Source of the DNA: Gnetum montanum
Taxonomy: Eukaryota > Streptophyta > Gnetopsida > Gnetales > Gnetaceae
DNA: 53,208 bases
Direction: 5' to 3'
Assembly (NCBI GenBank): GCA_015680685.1
Contig: MNCI01004713.1
Location: 74,838-128,045 of the forward strand
A model generated the notes under the pieces. That model was not told the origin of the DNA, ran no database searches, and saw only the letters and a list, made by a program, of their open reading frames with translations. The translations under genes and the position numbers were made by a program. Shown piece after piece: positions 47,190 to 53,208 of the stretch (positions are counted from its first letter, which is position 1; each line of letters begins with the position of its first letter).

Positions 47190-47700
47190 GTCATGATTAT
47201 ATTGTTAATTTTTAGACTAGGTTCTAAATAGAACATAGTTAGGAATATGTAACATATTGTGGATAACACTACATCTATAATGTTAAATGTCATACTAGGT
47301 GAAATCTATCATTTCTCTTCTTAAGATGAAATTTATAAACTTCATCACAAATGCTCCATAGGTATTATCATTTCTCTAAATTAATGTACTAGGATCATAA
47401 GGTTTTACAGTACTAGTAGTTGGTTCATAAATTTATGTAATCAAACATAGGAATCACTTTAGCATCTCCAAGAATTAAATGTATTGCCCTTGACTCAGTA
47501 AGGAGCCAAATATCTTTAGTTCACAATCATCAAGATCTATAGAAATGAGAAAATAATGAGATTCTATGAAAAATAAAATCAAAATAAACTTCCATGAAAT
47601 AATTTCACTATTGAGAATCCCAAATTTTCTTCCTAACAAATAATTTATATTATGGAGTACTATTGTTGTTGTAGTATGATTTATCCCACTCTCCATACAA
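47190..47700 (-). pseudogene. Ulp1/SENP-like C48 cysteine protease relic, transposon-type
   Basis: The minus strand reads KFILILFFIESHYFLISIDL then DDCELKIFGSLLSQGQYI, matching the His-Trp ... Asp core of Ulp1 proteases (family: SHWFLLVIDL...VYDSL). About 60 codons later RNDNTYGAFVMKFINFILRR matches the Gln-x-DCGVFV catalytic Cys block, but the Cys codon TGT is now TAT (Tyr) and the Gln position is changed. Stops at about 47475, 47445 and 47380. Ulp1-like ORFs occur in several plant MULE and CACTA elements, and a MULE relic lies 1 kb downstream on the same strand, so both probably belonged to one element. Confidence 0.55.
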
Positions 47701-47863
47701 CTGTAGTGGTCATTTCATACTTTAGGGATCAAAGCTATCATAAAACTCTTAATGATACCAACATTGTTTTGGAAGATATCCTACATTGACACTTGATGCC
47801 TATGAAAAGATATAACAAATTGATCCATCAAAATAGCATCAACCCATTCATGTCAATCATTAG

Positions 47864-48899
47864 TGATGAGACGCGACATGCACTGTGCCGCGATATCACG
47901 TCTTCCCTGTAATATCACGTACGCGATATCGCGGTCCGCCGCCATATCTATAAATAAGAGGCGGCACTCCCCTCATTTCCCAATCCTGGCTAGAAGTAGC
48001 GAAGCTCTAGCAGATTGATCATTCCAGAGTTAGAATTTTTCCCATGTGCCCGCAGTAGGAGTCCTAGAGTGAACGGCTCTTTATTCGAGCAGCTTGTAAC
48101 CTGAACCCAAGTTGTGTACGACAATAAAGATGAACTTGATTGGATAAACCTTGCAGTACATGGTTTTATTGTTGTTTATTTACTGCTTTCCTAGTGCGCA
48201 CAAGTACGACTTGATTATGAGCGTCTACGGACGTGTACGGCTAGTCAAGGAATCGGCTGCTTGACGCAATGCATGAGTACGACTCAATTACGAGCATTGG
48301 ATGCTTGGTAACCCAGTAGCGTATTCCAGGATTCTGCGCTTGGTAACTCCCGGGTCTAATGTGTACGGCTAGTTGAGGAATCGGCTGCTCATTGCTAGGC
48401 TAGATCGTGTGATAAGTACGACTTAGTTACGAGCACCCACGGGTGTGTACGGCTGGCTAAGGAATCGGCTGCTTATCACACGTAGGCTAAATAGGTGCCT
48501 CAGTACGACCACTTCGAGCACTTGCGTTACGTGTGGCGATCCCAGTAACGATTAGCGTTTGGTAAGCTGCAGTTGCATAGTTCAGGGTGTGTCCGGTAAG
48601 TGGGAACGGATGCTGACGCTAGTTAATTTAGACTTAGACCTTAGTTAGAGTTAGCTTAGTTTCTCAACCCTTTCTCCTGGTAGCATAGAAGATAAGCCGA
48701 AAATACCAAAAAAATCACATACCTCAGACTTGCTTAACCATACACCGTGACACATACAAGCAAGCCTGGGAAGACAACGAACGATTAACCCCAAGTGTTT
48801 CTTGTGGCGTTAAGGCATTTAGTCTGCGGAGTTCGACCGGATCGCGCGTGTACGCTCGTATTCGTATGGTGGAGTGTAGGGGTACCTCGCCACTCATCA
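47864..48899 (+). repeat. E3 5' LTR (1036 bp)
   Basis: Ends TGATGAG and CTCATCA. U3 is only about 85 bp: a CpG-rich palindrome zone (CGCGATATCACG, then TATCACGTACGCGATATCGC) followed by the TATA box. A polyadenylation-like AATAAAG lies at about 48123. Past that, modules alternate: AGTACGACTTGATTATGAGC-type at 48203, 48276, 48414 and 48502; GTGTACGGCTAGTCAAGGAA-type at about 48233, 48361 and 48444; CTTGGTAAC-type at about 48304, 48339 and 48560. Confidence 0.93.
47949..47956 (+). promoter_or_regulatory. E3 LTR TATA box
   Basis: TATAAATA in the context ATATCTATAAATAAGAGGCGG, conserved in the E1 LTR (near 1684) and the solo LTR (near 33567). Confidence 0.8.
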
Positions 48900-48900
48900 T

Positions 48901-48918
48901 TGGCGCCGTTGCCGGGGA
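48901..48918 (+). promoter_or_regulatory. E3 primer binding site, tRNA-Asp
   Basis: TGGCGCCGTTGCCGGGGA, one base after the LTR. It is a perfect complement of the 3' 18 bases of plant tRNA-Asp as I know it. Confidence 0.92.
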
Positions 48919-49045
48919 CTAAGTGTTTTTTCGCCAATTTAACATAAGGGATATCACTCACATCGTTGTGAGCTTAAAACGAACCTTAGGGTTAATCAGT
49001 TAATCAAGAACAATAAATAACGGTGAAATTAGCACACCAATAGAA

Positions 49046-52000
49046 ATGGCTTCTTCTCACGAAATCAACTCACCTAAGGACAATACAGGAGAAAGTCAGC
49101 ATCATACGCATAACCGAGATCAACCATGTCCTCAACAATCTAAGGTCACATATACTCATCCCGATGAGTATGTGCCGGATTTTACCTTTGTTTTCCATCA
49201 AGATGAGCAACTGCGGTGGAGAGACATGCAAGGTAACATCGTGTTACCCCCAGATCGATCCGCTCCCAACATGCTTTCCCGTGCTTTGGTACAGTATGGC
49301 ATGCATGAGCTGCTTGCTGAATACGTTTTGGATGATTATGACACAAGGGATTATCATCCCACAAACGCCCAACGTATTCGGGATGCAAGGCAGGAGAGCC
49401 AACATTCACTATTGAAGGGCAAGGTTCCCCACGTCATTAGTGAAATAGGAGAAGAGGAACCCCTCACGATGGGTTTCTTAGAAAATGATGTTCCTCCTCC
49501 TCACTCTAGTGAAGAGGTTAGGCATCAGGGCCTTAGATCAACGATACATATTCCAGGCTCTGATCCCCGTGAGCACCAGCTGTTCACGGCAGGAACAATC
49601 ACTCGCACTAATGACGGACTCGTTGATCGTCACAACGATCGGGGCCGAAGCAGCCGAAGAGAAGGCAAGAAACATCACCATGGTGATGGATCCCCTTCTT
49701 CTTCCCCTTCATCACATCATTCACCCTCTCCTTCCACATCTGGGCGCAGCCACCATGAGCATAACGCGGAAAGTAAAGGTAGAAGAGATGAAATGCCTCG
49801 ACAAGAAGGTCGAGAGGAGTTAGGACAAGGACAAGGACGTAGGGAGAATAGGGAACCACAACGTAGACATCACAGACGTCATGAAAGAGATGATCATGAC
49901 GAACCCCTATTCGCAACCCGAAGTATGCTTGACATTAGAGAGGCAGTTAGGATTCCCACAAGGCATTTGAAAGACAGTAGGATCAAGCGTTTGGATATAA
50001 ATAATATCCCACGTTTTGAAGGGGGATACAACGCTGATCCTCAACATCATTTACAGGCATTCCACGACGCCTGTGCCTTGCAGAACATAGACAATGAGTG
50101 GCAGAAACTCAAGTTGTTCCCAAGGACACTCACTAAAGAAGCGGAAAGCTGGTACCGGTCCTTAGAACCGGAAACCATCAGGAGGTGGAGTACGATGCTC
50201 GAATTGTTCAACAACAAATATCAAACGTACTCCAGAGTGTCTAACTTGCGTAAGCAGATCCAAGGCTGGAAACAAGGAGCTCATGAATCCTTGGATGCTG
50301 CCATGGCCCGTTACTACACATTGCTACATCGTTGCCCGGGCCATGGGTACGCTAAGCGGGATCAACTTCGCCACCTCGTGGATGGGCTACGAAATGAAAC
50401 GAGAAGAACTCTTGGGACTTACGCCCAAGGGAGACTCTCCCAACTAAGAGCCCATGAAGTTGAAGTATTGTTGGAACAAGTAGCGCAAGAAGAGGGTGAG
50501 CTACGGAAAAGAGAAAGTGCGGAGGAATACAACCGTGATCCCTCCCTTCGTAAGAAGGGAGTGAAATTCTGTGATGAGGAGGATGAGTCACCACTCGAAG
50601 AGTTGGTGAACAGGAAAACTGTGCCGATCCAAAAGTTAACAACGGAGGTATCGGCTAAGGTAGACCAAATGTGGGATTCCTTAGACTCACGAATAGAAAC
50701 AGTCCTGAAAATTGTAGAAGAGTCTAAGGATGAGCAAAGTAGTGATAAAAGCAAAAACATGCGGAGAAACTTTAACCCTGCACATAACAAGGGTAAGGGA
50801 AAAATCTCTAACTCCGATGAGGCTGAAAATTCTGATTCAGACAATGACGGTGGATGTGAGGTCTGCTATTATGACCATCCTAAGGGATGTTGTCCAATTA
50901 TCTCACATCTGCAGGAGTCTGGGGTGTATGCATTAAATCCAAGACTTAATCAACGGCAAACACCCAGAAGGTTACCTTATCCACAAGGTAACCCGAGGCA
51001 GTTCCACCAACCCTTGACGTATTATCCAAGTGGAACACCTCCGCAGCCCATCGAGCAACATCAGCAGTGGCAATACCCACAGTCATGGGGGATGCCACAG
51101 CCAACACATCGATACCCTTACCGGCAGCCTGATCCTTATGGTTATTATGTGCAGCAGCCAGTTTCTCCAGGTGACGCTATGAGTCACACTCCACGCCGTC
51201 ACTACTACGCTCGGGAGTACTTCAGAAGGACTCCTTCTCCTCCGGGAGACATTCCACATTCTGTCCATCCTCTAACTCCACCCGCACCTTTTCCTCAAGT
51301 AGTTCCCATAACACCTCCTGCTCCAACAATGCAAGGGGAATTACCTACCCAACCGCAGCAACGTCACGCCGCGAGATCTGTAAATATTCAGAGTGTAAAT
51401 ATCCAACCGGACACTAGTTCTGGCGATAACTGTACAAAAAGGAGACCCTTTTTCAGAACTAGGAGCCCGGATAGGCTCTCGCAACAACAAGCGGACGGGT
51501 ATATGTATAGGCCTCTAACTACTAACACTTCGGAGCACCCTTCAGTCCAAGGGAATGTAACGCATACGGTTATGCTAACACATACCGTAACTGACTGGAT
51601 CAAGGTAGGCCACCTTCCCAGGAAACTAACTGATCCTGGGAGTCCCTTTATTCATTTGCAGATCGCTGGGAATGCACCACATCGAGCTCTTCTTGACTCA
51701 GGTTCCGGAGTCAACTTAATTTCGCGAAAGATGTATCACGCCTGGAACCTGCCCCAACTTAAGAAGAGCAACATCCAACTAGAGCTGGCAGACCAGTCCA
51801 TCACTATTCCCTTGGGATTAGTGGAGGACGTTATTACCACTGTGTGTGGTTGGTCCTACCCAGCGGATTTCCTAGTGATCGATGTTAACAACAACGAAGG
51901 GGACTTCCCAATTATAATGGGAAGGGCATGGCTAAGCACAGTAGATGCATGCCTTAGGATCCGCGATCTTTCCTTGGAAATCTCCAAGATAAACATATGT

Positions 52001-52390
52001 GGAAAGATCGAGAAGAGGATAGTTCCATGCATCACATACAGTGATTCATCGGGTGATGACACGGAGGAAATGTCTCCATGTCACAGGTGTGCCCAGGAAA
52101 CTCTGCAACAAAGATGCCTGTATGTAGCAACCACACAAGAAGTAGTAGACACCCCGTGGTTGACAGCTTCTCATAAGGGCAAACAAATATGCATGGAACG
52201 AACTGAGGAAACTCATGCCAACAACCGTGGCATAGACACATTGGAACGTGAGCGTCGCCAACTTCCACCCCTGAATCTAAGATCATCAATTGGGAGAAGT
52301 TGGGCACTTCTTAGAAATTCAAATAGGCGCTCACTATTTCGGATCTCTCCCTTACAACTCAGTCATGGGGGAGATGGCCACCTATGCTAA
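49046..52390 (+). CDS. E3 Gag-protease polyprotein, intact, 1114 residues
   Basis: One open frame from ATG (49046) 127 bases after the PBS. Domains: N-terminal region with THPDEYVPDFTFVFHQDEQ (about 38-57); low-complexity Arg/His/Ser/Glu region (about 200-290); gag core (about 328-460) with FPRTLTKEAESWYRSLEPE; a Glu/Lys-rich helical stretch (to about 590); a short zinc knuckle CEVC-x3-H-x4-C (604-616); Gln/Pro/Tyr-rich linker (630-800); retropepsin with catalytic DSG at 884-886 and DFPIIMGRAWLSTVDA (about 952-967). The last 35 or so residues, after about 1075, correspond to sequence that in E2 lies beyond integrase, so the frame reads through a deletion junction near 52270-52300. Gag would assemble cytoplasmic particles and the protease would mature it. 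RT and integrase must come from another element. Confidence 0.92.
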   Translation: MASSHEINSPKDNTGESQHHTHNRDQPCPQQSKVTYTHPDEYVPDFTFVFHQDEQLRWRDMQGNIVLPPDRSAPNMLSRALVQYGMHELLAEYVLDDYDTRDYHPTNAQRIRDARQESQHSLLKGKVPHVISEIGEEEPLTMGFLENDVPPPHSSEEVRHQGLRSTIHIPGSDPREHQLFTAGTITRTNDGLVDRHNDRGRSSRREGKKHHHGDGSPSSSPSSHHSPSPSTSGRSHHEHNAESKGRRDEMPRQEGREELGQGQGRRENREPQRRHHRRHERDDHDEPLFATRSMLDIREAVRIPTRHLKDSRIKRLDINNIPRFEGGYNADPQHHLQAFHDACALQNIDNEWQKLKLFPRTLTKEAESWYRSLEPETIRRWSTMLELFNNKYQTYSRVSNLRKQIQGWKQGAHESLDAAMARYYTLLHRCPGHGYAKRDQLRHLVDGLRNETRRTLGTYAQGRLSQLRAHEVEVLLEQVAQEEGELRKRESAEEYNRDPSLRKKGVKFCDEEDESPLEELVNRKTVPIQKLTTEVSAKVDQMWDSLDSRIETVLKIVEESKDEQSSDKSKNMRRNFNPAHNKGKGKISNSDEAENSDSDNDGGCEVCYYDHPKGCCPIISHLQESGVYALNPRLNQRQTPRRLPYPQGNPRQFHQPLTYYPSGTPPQPIEQHQQWQYPQSWGMPQPTHRYPYRQPDPYGYYVQQPVSPGDAMSHTPRRHYYAREYFRRTPSPPGDIPHSVHPLTPPAPFPQVVPITPPAPTMQGELPTQPQQRHAARSVNIQSVNIQPDTSSGDNCTKRRPFFRTRSPDRLSQQQADGYMYRPLTTNTSEHPSVQGNVTHTVMLTHTVTDWIKVGHLPRKLTDPGSPFIHLQIAGNAPHRALLDSGSGVNLISRKMYHAWNLPQLKKSNIQLELADQSITIPLGLVEDVITTVCGWSYPADFLVIDVNNNEGDFPIIMGRAWLSTVDACLRIRDLSLEISKINICGKIEKRIVPCITYSDSSGDDTEEMSPCHRCAQETLQQRCLYVATTQEVVDTPWLTASHKGKQICMERTEETHANNRGIDTLERERRQLPPLNLRSSIGRSWALLRNSNRRSLFRISPLQLSHGGDGHLC

Positions 52391-53208
52391 CCATATGGGG
52401 CCCTCAGTTCTTTTTCAGTTTTTGTTTTACACGTTTTTGTTTTACAACGTTTTTGTTTTACACATTTTTGTTTTACAAATTTCTTTAACTTTTCTTGTTT
52501 TTGTTTTACAACATCATTATACTTTTTCCATTTTGTGTGTGTGTGTGTGTCATCCATCATGTAAGTTCGTCACCCAATAAGTGTTCGGGCCGATGGGATG
52601 AACTGTTTTTCATTGATTGCTAATGTTTGGTTTTTACCTTTAAGTTACATTGTTGATACTAAGGTATGTTCTTTTGATATGGCAGGCAATGAGATCACTT
52701 CATCCATCCATCCATCAAGTCTATGGTCTCCCTTGGCTTGGAAATGTACAGTCCCCTCTTAATGAGAACTTCAATGAACAGGTGACTGGGCATTTCTCAA
52801 ACTAAGGAAGGACTCAAGGATTGCAAAGGGTGTGACTTCAAGGGAACTTGATGTTTTTGTGTTGGTCATTCACTTGGGTGCTTGGATGTTTTCTTCCTGG
52901 GTTTTCTTGCCGTTCCGCTGTTACCCAATAATCAGAAGCTGAGACAATAAAAATAAGAAGTCTTTGCATGGTGTGGTCCCCACGCATAAAAACACAAAAC
53001 ACAAAAAAAAAAAAGAGGAGCAAGCAAAAAGCAAAAGTGAGGATTCAAAGCACACCCCTTAGACGGAATAAAATTTGGGTTGCCAGCACTGGTTATGGAA
53101 CCAAAGTGTTCCCTCTAACTAAAGCCCTTCTAGCTTCCCATTCTCTCCTTTGTTTCGTCGGAAGGGTGGTGGCTCTTCGAAGATGCATCCTTGTTATCCA
53201 AGTGGATG
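52391..53208 (+). other. E3 post-pol spacer
   Basis: Non-coding. Opens with a T-rich tandem tract of 16-17-base units (GTTTTTGTTTTACAAC) between about 52415 and 52512, then a GT microsatellite at about 52535-52550. The remainder parallels E2 8580-9060 (AAGGGTGTGACTTCAAGG, AAGTCTTTGCATGGTGTG, CACACCCCTTAGAC). No third ORF is reached before the window ends. Confidence 0.75.

Larger units (their letters stand above)
47864..53208 (+). mobile_element. E3: young Athila-like element, gag-protease only (5' part to window end)
   Basis: 5' LTR, intact tRNA-Asp PBS, leader, one uninterrupted gag-protease frame, then post-pol spacer homologous to E2 8190-9100. Between protease and spacer E2 has about 2.8 kb of RT, RNase H and integrase that E3 lacks. 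The 3' LTR is outside the window. CpG-rich motifs are preserved, unlike in E2, which suggests a recent copy. Bases before the LTR are ATTAG, the expected target duplication. Confidence 0.9.

Noticed and set aside
1-53208. tRNA, rRNA genes or CRISPR arrays
   Set aside because: None seen; tRNA-like matches are only the retrotransposon primer binding sites.

Overview
The window looks like nuclear DNA of a land plant, probably a seed plant with a large, retrotransposon-filled genome. The reasons are tRNA-Asp-primed Athila/Tat-type Ty3/gypsy elements, a tRNA-Met-primed Ty1/copia relic, a MULE/Ulp1 relic, and one spliced gene of the plant cuticular-lipid exporter family ABCG11. The many old, mutated, nested elements would fit a gymnosperm, but nothing seen proves this. 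One run of 254 N (33042-33295) and a single N at 698 mark assembly breaks.

Layout. 1-1823: the 5' end of a minus-strand Athila-like element (E1; truncated gag, PBS, LTR). It is inserted in the 5' LTR of an older plus-strand relative, E2 (1824 to about 14129). E2 once had gag, protease, RT, RNase H, integrase and a long third ORF, now full of C-to-T type stops and frameshifts. E2 in turn appears to sit inside a minus-strand LINE whose endonuclease half remains at about 14150-15990. 16143-16283: an orphan exon-like ORF with one membrane segment. 17143-21401 (minus): the only clearly intact host gene, an 11-exon ABCG11-like half-size ABC transporter of 725 residues. 22713-26036: a tandem duplication, a short hairpin, a TPR-immunophilin (PAS1-like) pseudogene fragment, a degenerate repeat tract and a large imperfect inverted repeat of about 650 bp. 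26041-31522: a decayed copia element with gag and a late ORF, but no recognisable pol. 32874-33620: a solo LTR of the E1/E3 family with an ATTTT target duplication, broken by the N gap. 33621-47863: mostly unrecognised AT-rich DNA, with a gypsy gag relic (about 41880-43680) and a minus-strand MULE transposase plus Ulp1 protease relic (about 44500-47700). 47864-53208: the 5' part of a young Athila-like element, E3. Its single intact 1114-codon gag-protease frame is followed directly by the post-pol region; RT, RNase H and integrase are absent.

Most interesting points. E3 is a pol-less but coding-intact retroelement, and its formerly autonomous relative E2 lies in the same window. The LTR family has a very short U3 built from CpG-rich palindromes in varying number. 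The large inverted repeat is a candidate small-RNA hairpin. The copia relic carries the same AGACATCT motif clusters in its LTR and in front of its late ORF. All protein assignments come from reading translations by eye; no database search was run.
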